Of a DNA stretch of 64,000 nucleotides, positions 37,938-47,752 are shown piece after piece. The stretch is from Leucaena leucocephala. Taxonomy: Eukaryota > Streptophyta > Magnoliopsida > Fabales > Fabaceae. Numbering within the stretch: position 1 is the stretch's first letter; each line of letters begins with the position of its first letter. A model generated the notes under the pieces. It was not told the DNA's origin, did no database searches, and saw only the letters and a list, made by a program, of their open reading frames with translations. The position numbers were made by a program, and so were the translations under genes. The stretch covers positions 25,170,962 through 25,234,961 of the forward strand of contig CM073522.1 in NCBI GenBank assembly GCA_037074615.1, given 5' to 3'.

Positions 37938-37996
37938 GATGATTGGTAGCTCAATGTAATAAGCTGCACCTAGGAAATGGTATGTGGATGATTGGT
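37938..37996 (+). repeat. ~50-bp tandem repeat that is the Athila insertion target (left part)
   Basis: One full unit (GATGATTGGTAGCTCAATG..., 37938-37986) and the first 10 bases of the next precede the Athila LTR. The rest of the second unit and a third unit follow the element at 49608-49697. Confidence 0.8.
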
Positions 37997-39847
37997 TGAC
38001 AAACCCATATTTTTATATATTTATTCATATCATTTTAGTGAATTTTTGTCATTATTTTGGGCCTTAATTATATTATTTGTGCATCAATTGAATTATTGAA
38101 CATTATAATGAATTAGTGTTTAATAGGGGCATAATTGTCATATTTTTATTATTTCTCCTAAACAATTATTTTTGAAATAAAATGTATTACATTATTATGA
38201 TTTTATATTTCAGGAATTTAGGAGAAATCAGAATTTATAAATGACAACAATGGACTATAAATTCAGAAATTACATGAAAGGACCCAATGGGCCAAACCTT
38301 ACAGTTTAGCCCATTAGGTTACCTTTATAACCATGCATGCACGCAACTTTCCATTCACACCGCGAGAACCTTCAGCATCTTCCACACGCACGACGCCGCA
38401 GAGAGAGCTTGAGCTTCAGATCTTCCATTCCATTCACGCGGCGACTTCAACCCCTCAACCCTTCCATCCCATTCACACACCTCCAGCGTCTACCCTTCCA
38501 TTCATGGCCGTGGAGAACTTTCAGAATCTTCCATTCCAGACGCCGCGGAGAACATTCAGGTTTTCCATTCTGAGCACACACACGCCAGACGCCGCGAAGA
38601 CCTTCCATACACACCTTCTGCACATTCCATTCCAGACGAGGCGTGAGATACATACCCACTACATTCACACAACCTGCCTGTCATCTCATCCTCTTTTCCA
38701 TCATCCACTGTTCCAGTCACCCATCATCGCCGACGGTAACTCCCTAGTGCAGCGACGATAACCACATCTCACGCACATAATCAGTCTGGGCAATCTGTAC
38801 CAGTCCCAACCACGGTCCGCATCCCTGAACCAGCGGCAGCAGCAGACATCACAGAACCTCCACGGTGCAGCAACAGATCAGCAGCACGTGAACAGTGCCA
38901 CAACCAGAAACAAACAGGAGCTGTGACGGTGCAATGATGTTCGTGATGATGGCAGCGTCGATCTCTGTCACTATGCGTGGCTAAACATCCTAATCCTTCC
39001 AATTCAATGGCAAGGGCATGAGCTTTGGATCTCAAAGGGGAGTTTAAGTTATTCTAATCTTCATCCATTAATTATTTTGTGATTCCTAGGTCTTAGGATA
39101 ATTTTATAATTATTGGGAATGATTTATTATTATTTATTGAGGATTATTATAACTGGATTATTATTTGGCAATTGATATTGTTCTTTAATTAACTTTAATT
39201 TTATTTACTTTGATCTGGGTCAGACATGGTATTGAAATTATTGTGAATATTTTGTGATAATTCAAGGTGGCTTGAATTATTGGATCATTATATCTCTTGC
39301 TGGTTTTAATCCTATCTCTATGAATTATTGAGTTATAATTAAGCATTGGATTTTAACATCTTTAATCCTAGTTTATTATTCTGGTGGCAGTTAATAAATT
39401 AGGATTTTGGAAAATATTTTGCTACAATTCGAGGTGGCTCGGTTGTTGGATTAAAAGCATAATTATAATTTTTAATTCATTGTTTAGAACTCTCATATCT
39501 GTTGAAGCTATGATTGCCTGCGTTATTGAGTTGGACGATTGCTTTTATAATTGTTAATCACTTGCTTTTTCATTCCATTCATTTATTATCATTCCTTATT
39601 CCTTTCTTTAAATTAAAAATACCAAAAATATTTTGTTTAACTTTATTTTTAATTCATTGCATTTAGTTGTTAGTCAATCAAAACAAATTCCATTTTCTAG
39701 CTTAAGTTGCATTGCATTTAGTTACTTAGAAATTTAATTCTATTTTTGGCTCCTCAAAGAGAACGACCCGAGGTTGCGCTATACGCAATCCTTGGTTTAA
39801 ATTTTTGAAGTAGCCCCAAGGTGACATCGGACGAAAAGGTTGTTTCA
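37997..39847 (+). repeat. 5' LTR of the Athila-like element
   Basis: It begins TGACAAACCCATATTTTTAT and ends AAAAGGTTGTTTCA. A TTTATAA at 38324-38330 is a possible TATA box. A GC-richer block at 38330-39030, with repeated CTTCCATTCCATTC-type phrases, gives open frames that are probably not genes. Confidence 0.92.
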
Positions 39848-39848
39848 A

Positions 39849-39866
39849 GTGGCGCCGTTGCCGGGG
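39849..39866 (+). other. Primer-binding site, Asp-tRNA type
   Basis: TGGCGCCGTTGCCGGGGA starts one or two bases after the LTR end. It matches the 3' end of plant aspartate tRNA, the primer used by Athila elements. Confidence 0.88.
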
Positions 39867-40062
39867 AGCCAAGCGATTGGTTCTCTAGTAACTAAAGTGT
39901 TAAGTGACTTTGAGTAAATTGGTTCTTATTAAGTTTGCATAACAGTTGCATTTTCATTTTCATTTGCATTTTTTTTTAAAAAAAATCAAAATTTGGGTTC
40001 ATTTAATTTAATTTTTCTTTTGTTTCAATTTTTCTTTCTTTTCATCTGAACTGCTACTGTTT

Positions 40063-43000
40063 ATGCCTAGGAGTGACAGGGCTTTACCTTTGATTCCCTT
40101 AAATCTTGAAATTGAAAAGTCTGTGAAAAAGATTAGAAGAAATAGGAGAATAGAGGGTACAAGTCAAGTTATTGTTGAAGAGGGGCATATTTCACAAGAG
40201 TCAAGTTTGTCATCTAGTGAACACGTGTCTGTTAGTGATTTTAAATTAGGACCAGAAACCATGGATGGTGCTAATGGTAATAATGGTTACAATGGGCTTA
40301 ATGGAAATAACAGACAGGGTGAGAACAACTTTAGGAATAATGGTGAGGATAATATAAGCATGAGGGAGATTAATAATTCTAATGTTGATTATGATCCTTA
40401 TGGCTTTTATACTGATGATGTAAACTTTGAAATTAAAGGAGCATTAATTTCTTCCTTACCTAGATTCCATGGTTTTGCAGGTGATGATCCACACAGGCAT
40501 TTGAAGACTATGCATATGGTGTGCTCTTCCATGAAACCACCGACGGCTAATCTTCAAGATGTATTGAGGAGAGCATTTCATTTTACTTTAGAAGGCAAGG
40601 CCAAGGAGTGGCTTTACACACTGCCTCAACATTTTACCACGTTGACTTGGGATCAGTTGAAAGGAGCATTCTTAGATGAGTATTTCCCTGCCTCTAAAAC
40701 TTCAAGGCTAAAGAAGGAGATAACTAGTGTTGTACAACGGGATAATGAATCCATGCACGAGTATTGGACCAGATTCATCACACTTCTAGCTCAGTGTCCA
40801 CATCATAATATTTCAAAGAATGATCTGGTCAACTCTTTCTATGAAGGGCTACTTCCACATCACAAGCCCTCAATTCATGCCGCTGCAAATGGTTCTCTCA
40901 GAGAATTGAGTCCTAATGCTGCATGGCACCTGCTTCAAAAAATGGCTACTAATGACCCTCAATCTGGAGACACAAGAAAAGTGTATAATACCTCTTCGGT
41001 TTCTTCCCAGGATATTCTTGCTGAAATTGTTGGTTTGGGAAATCGAATGGAGAAAAGACTCAGTATTTTGGAGAATAATGTAAATGCCAAGCAGGTTAAT
41101 TCATTGGGTCACTCTCAAGCTATAGTCACTGGTTGTGAGTTCTGTGGGTCAATGATGCACGCCTCTAATACTTGTTCTCGATATGAAGAGGTTTCTGCCC
41201 TGTATCAAAATAGGAATGGTCAATATCAAAAGAGGGATCCCTACTCTAACAGTTATAATCCAGGGTGGAGAGATCATCCTAATTTTAAATGGGGAGGAAA
41301 TCAAGGCAACCCTCAGGAAAATTTCTCAAATCAAATGGTGTCTAGTCAAGGGGCATCATCTTTTTCTGGAGGTAATGAACTTGGTTTGATTGTGAAAGGT
41401 ATTACTGAACTTAACTCAAAATTTGACAATCAGAAGTCACAAACTGAGGCTAAGTTACATGCTATGGAGAATAAGGTGGACTCATGTCTACAAAATATGT
41501 TCTCTAAATTGGAGCAAATGGAGACTAAGCATGAAAATTTGAATGCTTTTGTTACTCAATTCTCCAACAACTTGAGTGAACAACAAGCAAGGAGTAGTGG
41601 TTCTATGCCCTCCAACACAGTGATAAATCCTAAATCTTTGAATGCAATCACACTGAGAAGTGGTAAGAAAATTTGTGCCAAGAATGTGCAATTCAAAGAA
41701 CATGAAGAGGATGAAGAGCCAGTTGATGAGGAAATAGAAGTTGAGTCTCCTCCTGCCAAAACTACTCAAGAAACTTCCCAAGCTGAGAAAGAAGCTTCTA
41801 TCCAATTTGAAAGCCTACAAGAAAAGAAGCTCTTGGAGAAGTGTCAAAAACAACCAGTGGTGCAAGATGATGAAGAGGCAACAACTATCATAAAGGGACC
41901 TGTGGAGAAAGGATCACCCTCCGACTCCAAGGGTGATGAGGTAAATATTCATGACTTGCCTTTTCAAAATTCTTACTTGGTTAGTAAAAAGATTGTTGAA
42001 AAGAAAGATAATGATGAATTGTTTGAAATGTTTAGCAAACTTGAGGTTAATGTGCCACTACTTGATTTGATTAAAAAGATGCCTAAGTGTGCTAAATTCT
42101 TGAAAGGCCTATGTACAAACAAGAGAAAGTATAGGCATAGTGAGAGAATCCAATTGGGGTTGAGTGTTAGTGCCTTGTTTAAGCCACAGTTGCCTATCAA
42201 ATGTAAAGACCCAGGTTCTTACACTATCCCTTGCACCATAGGTAGAACTACAATTTCTCATGCCCTACTTGACTTAGGTGCAGCAATTAATGTCATGCCT
42301 ACCTCTGTTTATAAGACCTTGGGTATTAAAGCTTTGAAAGACACTAGTGTAGTGCTTGGCCTAGCTGATAGGACCGTGAGATACCCCAAAGGCATACTTG
42401 AGGATATTCTCGTGCAAGTCAAAGGTCTTGTTTTTCCAGCTGACTTTTATGTCCTTGATATGACTAATGACCTTCCCACTGAGAGTACCTTGATTCTAGG
42501 TAGACCATTTCTTCTAACTGCTGAGACTATAATTAACATGAAAAAAGGTCTTATCACTATGGGGATTGGGGATCAAGAAGTTCAATTTAATCTTTCAGAA
42601 GCTATGAATCATGGTTATGAAGATTGTTCTTATTTAGGCATTAGTTCGATTGAATGTCATGATAATGATCTGGACCACTTACATGAGACTGATATGCATG
42701 AACCTCACTGGGGTGACACAGTTATGAAGCATGATGATATTTTTACTTGTCTACCCCCCTTCCATCCTTCTCACTTCTGTGCATGTGAGTGTGGTGTATC
42801 ATGTGTCTATTGTTTAGAGATAGACAATTGGCTCTCTTCTACTCATGATTTTGATATATCATCTTGTTTTGATTGTGATGTTACTGCTGATTACACACTT
42901 GATAGCCTTGAGAAAGGTGTATTTCTTGATTTTGCAGGAACTGATGATAAAAGGGTTGATTCACGAGCTATGGATATAGACTCCCCGTTGAGTGGCGCTG

Positions 43001-45141
43001 GAACATTAGAAGAGGACAACGATGATTCTGCTACTACCTTAGTCCCTTCTGATCCCACTCTCACTTCTAATTTACTTTTTTTTTCTATTGATCATATTGA
43101 CCCTAACTCTCATATTTCTAGGTCATCTGCTGGTGGCACTGAGTCAGGAAGTGGAGGAAATATACACCACACTGAGCTTATATCTCCTTCCCCAAGCCAT
43201 ATGGACACACCACTCACACTAAATGCACTTGATATACCGAAACTAGTTCCTTCTATTGTGCAACCCCCTGATTTAGAATTGAAACCCCTCCCTTCTAACT
43301 TGAAATATGTCTTTCTTGCTGATGATTGTAAACTGCCTGTTATTATTTCCAGTTCTCTAAGTAGTTCTGAAGAAGAGAGATTAGTTTCTGTGTTGAAAAG
43401 AAATAAAAGGGCTATAGGTTGGTCTTTAGGGGACATACCAGGGATCGATCCCTTGGTTTGCACGCACAAGATCCTTTTAGCTGAAGGGTCAAAGCCAGTT
43501 AAGCAGCCACCAAGGAGATCAAATCCTCTTATTCATGATGTGATTAAAAAGGAGATATCTAAGTTATTGAGTGCAGGAGTCATATATGCTATCTCAGATA
43601 GCGAGTGGGTGAGCCCGGTACATGTAGTACCAAAGAAGAGCGGCATCACAGTAGTGAGAAATGAGAGTGATGAACTTATTCCAACAAGAGTTCAAAATTC
43701 TTGGAGAATGTGCATAGACTATAGGAAGTTGAATGAAGCGATTAGGAAGGATCATTTTCCATTACCTTTCATTGATCAAATGTTGGAAAGAATATCTGGT
43801 AAATCTCACTATTGTTTCTTGGATGGCTTTTCAGGTTATTTCCAGGTACCGATTGCACCTGCAGATCAAGACAAGACTACTTTTACATGTCCCTTTAGCA
43901 CTTACGCATATCGAAGGATGCCATTTGGGTTGTGTAATGCTCCAGGAACCTTTCAAAGGTGTATGATGGCGATTTTCAGTGTTTTATTGGAGCACAATAT
44001 GGAGGTTTTCATGGATGACTTCACCGTTTATGGTGATAGCTTTGATGATTGTTTGCTTAGTCTTGAACATGTTCTTGATAGATGTATTGAGAAAAAGTTG
44101 GTTTTGAATTATGAAAAATGTCATTTCATGGTGGATAGTGGCATAGTGTTAGGTCACCGCATCTCCCAAAAGGGGATTGAGGTTGATAGAGCCAAGATTG
44201 AAATCATTTCTTCACTTCCCTATCCTACTTGTCTTAAAGATTTGAGGTCTTTCTTAGGGCATGCGGGGTTTTATCGATGCTTTGTAAAAGATTTTAGTAC
44301 AATTGCATTACCCCTTTCTACTTTGTTGAAAAAAGATGTTGGTTTTCACTTTGATGATAAATGTAGACATGCTTTTGACTCTTTGAAATCCTTGCTTGTT
44401 TCACCTCCTATTCTCACTGCACCTAACTGGGATTTACCTTTTGAACTATCTTGTGATGCTTCTAACTTTGCAGTGGGTGTTATGCTTGGTCAAAGAGAGG
44501 ATAAGCGATCTAGAGTGATAGCATATGCCTCCAAGACACTTGATTCTGCTCAAGTGAATTATACCACAACTGAGAAGGAACTATTTGCTATAATCTTTGC
44601 TTTAGATAAGTTTAGACAGTATCTAATAAACTCTCGAGTGGTTGTTTTTACAGATCATGCAGCGGTGCGGTACTTGTTCAAGAAGCCCCAGTCTAAACCA
44701 AGACTACTGAGATGGGCTTTACTGCTGCAGGAGTTTGACATTGAAATTAGAGACAGAGCTGGAGCAGAGAATCATGTGGCTGACCACCTTAGTCGGTTAC
44801 CTGAAGGAACTGAGGGAATTGACTCCTCTGAACTTACTGTTGATTCCTTTCCTGATTCTACACTTTTTGCCTTAGCTGTTCAGGAGCCTTGGTACTCTAA
44901 CATTGTTAATTATATTGTCACTAATCTTGCACCTCCTTCTATGTCTAAGTTTCAGGTTGATAAGCTGAAGAGGGAAACAAGATACTATATCTGGGACGCT
45001 CCAATTCTTTGGAAGCAATGCAGTGACCAAATCATCAGACGATGTGTTCCTAATAATGAGATCTACTCTATCCTTACCTTTGCACATTCTTTATCTTATG
45101 GGGGCATTTTAGTGCTAATAGGACTGCTAGGAAGGTTTTAG
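40063..45141 (+). CDS. Athila-like Gag-Pol polyprotein, integrase end lost to a frameshift
   Basis: The frame encodes 1692 residues in the expected order. Residues about 127-280 are the gag capsid region (SSLPRFHGFAGDDPHRHLKT, KEWLYTLP, HEYWTRF). A CX2CX4HX4C zinc knuckle uses C358, C361, H366 and C371. NAITLRSGKK follows near 530. The protease motif is DLGA at D737, INVMP next. Residues about 1150-1400 are the RT, with D1254 and the FMDDF pair D1318/D1319. RNase H runs about 1455-1575 (D1465, E near 1504-1506, D1531, D1574). The start ATG lies about 200 bp after the PBS and opens a basic N-terminus. The frame ends shortly after the integrase HHCC region begins (HSLSYGG), because one base is missing in the G run at 45100-45104. 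The polyprotein would assemble particles and copy RNA to cDNA; integrase is supplied only if the break is bypassed. Confidence 0.9.
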   Translation: MPRSDRALPLIPLNLEIEKSVKKIRRNRRIEGTSQVIVEEGHISQESSLSSSEHVSVSDFKLGPETMDGANGNNGYNGLNGNNRQGENNFRNNGEDNISMREINNSNVDYDPYGFYTDDVNFEIKGALISSLPRFHGFAGDDPHRHLKTMHMVCSSMKPPTANLQDVLRRAFHFTLEGKAKEWLYTLPQHFTTLTWDQLKGAFLDEYFPASKTSRLKKEITSVVQRDNESMHEYWTRFITLLAQCPHHNISKNDLVNSFYEGLLPHHKPSIHAAANGSLRELSPNAAWHLLQKMATNDPQSGDTRKVYNTSSVSSQDILAEIVGLGNRMEKRLSILENNVNAKQVNSLGHSQAIVTGCEFCGSMMHASNTCSRYEEVSALYQNRNGQYQKRDPYSNSYNPGWRDHPNFKWGGNQGNPQENFSNQMVSSQGASSFSGGNELGLIVKGITELNSKFDNQKSQTEAKLHAMENKVDSCLQNMFSKLEQMETKHENLNAFVTQFSNNLSEQQARSSGSMPSNTVINPKSLNAITLRSGKKICAKNVQFKEHEEDEEPVDEEIEVESPPAKTTQETSQAEKEASIQFESLQEKKLLEKCQKQPVVQDDEEATTIIKGPVEKGSPSDSKGDEVNIHDLPFQNSYLVSKKIVEKKDNDELFEMFSKLEVNVPLLDLIKKMPKCAKFLKGLCTNKRKYRHSERIQLGLSVSALFKPQLPIKCKDPGSYTIPCTIGRTTISHALLDLGAAINVMPTSVYKTLGIKALKDTSVVLGLADRTVRYPKGILEDILVQVKGLVFPADFYVLDMTNDLPTESTLILGRPFLLTAETIINMKKGLITMGIGDQEVQFNLSEAMNHGYEDCSYLGISSIECHDNDLDHLHETDMHEPHWGDTVMKHDDIFTCLPPFHPSHFCACECGVSCVYCLEIDNWLSSTHDFDISSCFDCDVTADYTLDSLEKGVFLDFAGTDDKRVDSRAMDIDSPLSGAGTLEEDNDDSATTLVPSDPTLTSNLLFFSIDHIDPNSHISRSSAGGTESGSGGNIHHTELISPSPSHMDTPLTLNALDIPKLVPSIVQPPDLELKPLPSNLKYVFLADDCKLPVIISSSLSSSEEERLVSVLKRNKRAIGWSLGDIPGIDPLVCTHKILLAEGSKPVKQPPRRSNPLIHDVIKKEISKLLSAGVIYAISDSEWVSPVHVVPKKSGITVVRNESDELIPTRVQNSWRMCIDYRKLNEAIRKDHFPLPFIDQMLERISGKSHYCFLDGFSGYFQVPIAPADQDKTTFTCPFSTYAYRRMPFGLCNAPGTFQRCMMAIFSVLLEHNMEVFMDDFTVYGDSFDDCLLSLEHVLDRCIEKKLVLNYEKCHFMVDSGIVLGHRISQKGIEVDRAKIEIISSLPYPTCLKDLRSFLGHAGFYRCFVKDFSTIALPLSTLLKKDVGFHFDDKCRHAFDSLKSLLVSPPILTAPNWDLPFELSCDASNFAVGVMLGQREDKRSRVIAYASKTLDSAQVNYTTTEKELFAIIFALDKFRQYLINSRVVVFTDHAAVRYLFKKPQSKPRLLRWALLLQEFDIEIRDRAGAENHVADHLSRLPEGTEGIDSSELTVDSFPDSTLFALAVQEPWYSNIVNYIVTNLAPPSMSKFQVDKLKRETRYYIWDAPILWKQCSDQIIRRCVPNNEIYSILTFAHSLSYGGILVLIGLLGRF

Positions 45142-46142
45142 AATGTGGATTTTACTGGCCTACTTTATTCAAAGATGCTTATGTTTTCTGTAAGTCTTGT
45201 GATAAATGCCAGAGGTTTGGGAGTCTAGGTAGAAAGCATGAGATGCCTTTAAGACCTATGCATTTTTGTGAAATTTTTGATGTCTGGGGCATGGATTTTA
45301 TGGGTCCCTTTCCTCCGTCATTTGGGTTTTCATATATATTACTTGCAGTAGACTATGTGTCTAGGTGGGTAGAGGCAGTGCCAACTAGGAAAGATGATGC
45401 TTCCACTGTTGCCAAGTTCTTACGTTCTCATATCTTTTGTAGGTACGGCATTCCAAGAGCAATCATCAGTGACCAAGGAACACATTTCTGCAATAGGACC
45501 ATCAAGTCTCTACTTGCTAAACATGGAGTTAATCACAAGCTAGCTACTCCTTACCACCCTCAGACGAATGGTTTGGTTGAAGTCTCCAATCGAGAAGTGA
45601 AGCGGATACTAGAAAAGATTGTGAACCCATCTCGTAAAGATTGGAGTGAAAGGCTTGAGGAAGCGTTGTGGGCTTATAGGACTGCCTACAAGACCCCGAT
45701 AGGCATGTCTCCTTTCAGGTTGATCTATGGTAAGGCTTGCTATCTACCTATGGAGATTGAGCACAAATCTTATTGGGCAATCAAGGCATGTGATGCAGAC
45801 CTTGAATCTTCACTTGAAAACTGGATGATGCAACTCCAAGAGCTTGAAGAGATGAGACTTGAGTCCTATGATAATGCCATAATCTATAAGGATAAGCTGA
45901 AAATGATTCATGACAAACAGATTCTGAGGAAACAGTTCCATGAAGGTGACAAGGTTTTAAAGTTCAAGGCCCGGTTGAAGTTGATGCCCGGGAAGTTTGT
46001 CACTAAGTGGGAAGGCCCTTTTAGAGTTACTAAGGTACATTCTTTTGGCACGGTAGAGCTGGTGGATGAAGCAACAGGTCAGGTTTCACAAGCCAATGGT
46101 CATCTGCTTAAGCACTACCATGAGAATCAGAGATCCCCCTAA
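45105..46142 (+). pseudogene. Athila-like integrase, read in a shifted frame after the break
   Basis: Coding similarity resumes directly after the G run at 45100-45104, in the frame two bases away. The CX2C pair of the zinc finger (KSCDKCQRFG) lies at about 45195. The catalytic core follows: D in WGMDF, D in ISDQGTHF and E in NGLVEVSN, with 35 residues between the last two, as in DD35E integrases. A further signature is YHPQTNGLVEVSNREVKR. The C-terminal part (KFVTKWEGPFRVTKV) is the usual GPF-type DNA-contacting tail. The first in-frame ATG is at 45243, after the finger. Alone this piece would lack the N-terminal finger. Whether the shift is a mutation, a sequencing slip in a homopolymer, or recoding cannot be told here. 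Confidence 0.85.
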
Positions 46143-47752
46143 TTGCACGGTCGTTCCTTTCCACCTTTCTCCTTTACTTTCTTTTGTATTGCTGGTGATA
46201 TTTGTTTGCTAAGAGAGTTAGGAGTAAGTGTGGGGGAGGAACCATCACAGTAGTTTTAGATTTATTTACTTTATGTCTTTTAATAATTTCTTAGAATAGG
46301 TTGCATTTTAAAGATTTTTTAGTTTTAGGTTAGTTTTTCTTTGAATAAATCTCCCCTTTAGCTCATAACTTTTGAACTACCTCTCTTTGATATATGCTTT
46401 AGTGATACGTTGAGGACAACGCATAGTTTAAGTGTGGGGGAGGGATGCATTTATTGAATTGCTTTGCCACTAATTGAATCATCATAACATGAAAAATTCA
46501 AAAAATTTGAATCTTTTGAGCCTAAATTGTTTGGATTTTTCACTGCTATATGAGCGAATTGTTGCTGTGATTCCCATTTTCTACTTGACTTTTACAATCC
46601 TTGGGCTTTATTTTTAAATCCTTTTTGCTTTATGCATATGAATATTGACATGTCTAGGTAAGAATGCATCTTGATTTGAGCAATTTTTATTCCTAGTTGA
46701 TTAGCATAGTGGAGTGTCTTTGGTGCAATGTTATTAACCTTGTTTCATAACTTGATCTTAGGGAGAAAACATCTTAGAGAAAGCCTTGTTGGAAGGATTT
46801 TGAGCCATAATGTTCTTTCTTATCTTGTGTGATTTCCACTTAGTTTTGGTTAACCTCTAGAACTTGTCTAGATTCTTTTTCAAAACTGCATTAATACCTA
46901 GATTTGTGAGCATGATAGGGGCATTCATTTCTAAACCCTTTTATCCAAACACAAGCCATATCAATTGACCTTTGTTCACCCCTTTGAGCCCATCACTTTC
47001 ATTTCATTCCATTGATTTTGAACAAGTGTTTTGCATGAGTTACATTATGTTCTTCATGATTAATTGTGCACTATTGATGTTGCTATCTTTATCTTTTTGG
47101 ACTAGGATTGCCAAAAAAAAAAAAAGAAAAAAAAAACAAGAATGAGAAAACAATGTGCAGAAAAAAAGAAGTTTGAAAAAAAAGAAAAAGAAAAGAAAAG
47201 AAAAGAAAAATTGGCAACAATGAATAAAGTTTGAAATAAGGCATCATTTGGTGATTGAAGATTAAAGACTAGTGTTCATTTGATAGTTGCATTTTATTTT
47301 ACTTTGAGTTATTTCTTAATACTCATGCATTAAACTTGTTCTAAAATTCATTCCATCCATTCATTAGCCTGTCACCAACATTACAACCTAATAAAGTCCC
47401 CTTGATCATGAATCTATGGTATGTTAGTAGTGGAGATAGTAGAATCTTTACAAGCCTATGGTAGGTACTAATCTGGGTGGATTGAGTGAATATTTCCTAT
47501 AATTGAGAGTTGAGTGAAACACTTATACCTATGAGAGCTCTATTATGTTCCCCTTCCTTTATCTTGCTATTTCTCGTGTTAATTTCTTTGCACCGAAGCA
47601 TTCCATGACTGTTGATTGATTAGAGATAGAGGTTATTTGAGTTAATTGCATATTCTTACCTTGTCAGTTTTATATTTATTTGCATTGAGTTTAACTGTGG
47701 ATTTGCTTAAATGATTTTGCCCAGGAGTGCAAAAGACTAAGTGTGGGAGAGT
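46143..47752 (+). other. Long non-coding 3' region of the Athila-like element with repeated purine tracts
   Basis: GTGTGGGGGAGG occurs at 46228-46239 and again at 46432-46444, and the true polypurine tract GTGTGGGAGAG at 47741-47751 borders the 3' LTR. An A-rich stretch lies at 47113-47215. No env-like frame is visible. Confidence 0.7.
47741..47752 (+). other. Polypurine tract before the 3' LTR
   Basis: GTGTGGGAGAGT directly precedes the LTR start TGACAAACCC; this is the plus-strand primer site. Confidence 0.8.

Larger units (their letters stand above)
35060..37996 (+). mobile_element. Decayed long-LTR-like sequence (continues at 49608)
   Basis: The phrase order resembles the long LTR at 2529-7452 read on its own strand: 'attaaggaaaaagt', 'gaaaattatg..aaa', 'agctattttctagg', 'aagggct.attt', 'aagaaaaatag'. 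A purine-rich leader lies at 36049-36115 and a tandem array near 37938, as in the other long LTRs. No clear TG start was found. The Athila-like element sits in its tandem array, and similar sequence resumes at 49608-50131, ending GGTGTTTCA. Assignment rests on eye comparison only. Confidence 0.45.

Noticed and set aside
38333..38761. Open frame of 142 codons in the Athila 5' LTR, and its shorter twin at 48088-48471
   Set aside because: It lies in a low-complexity LTR block with repeated CTTCCATT phrases. The two copies differ by amino-acid changes and different ends, and the changes track LTR divergence, not selection on a protein.
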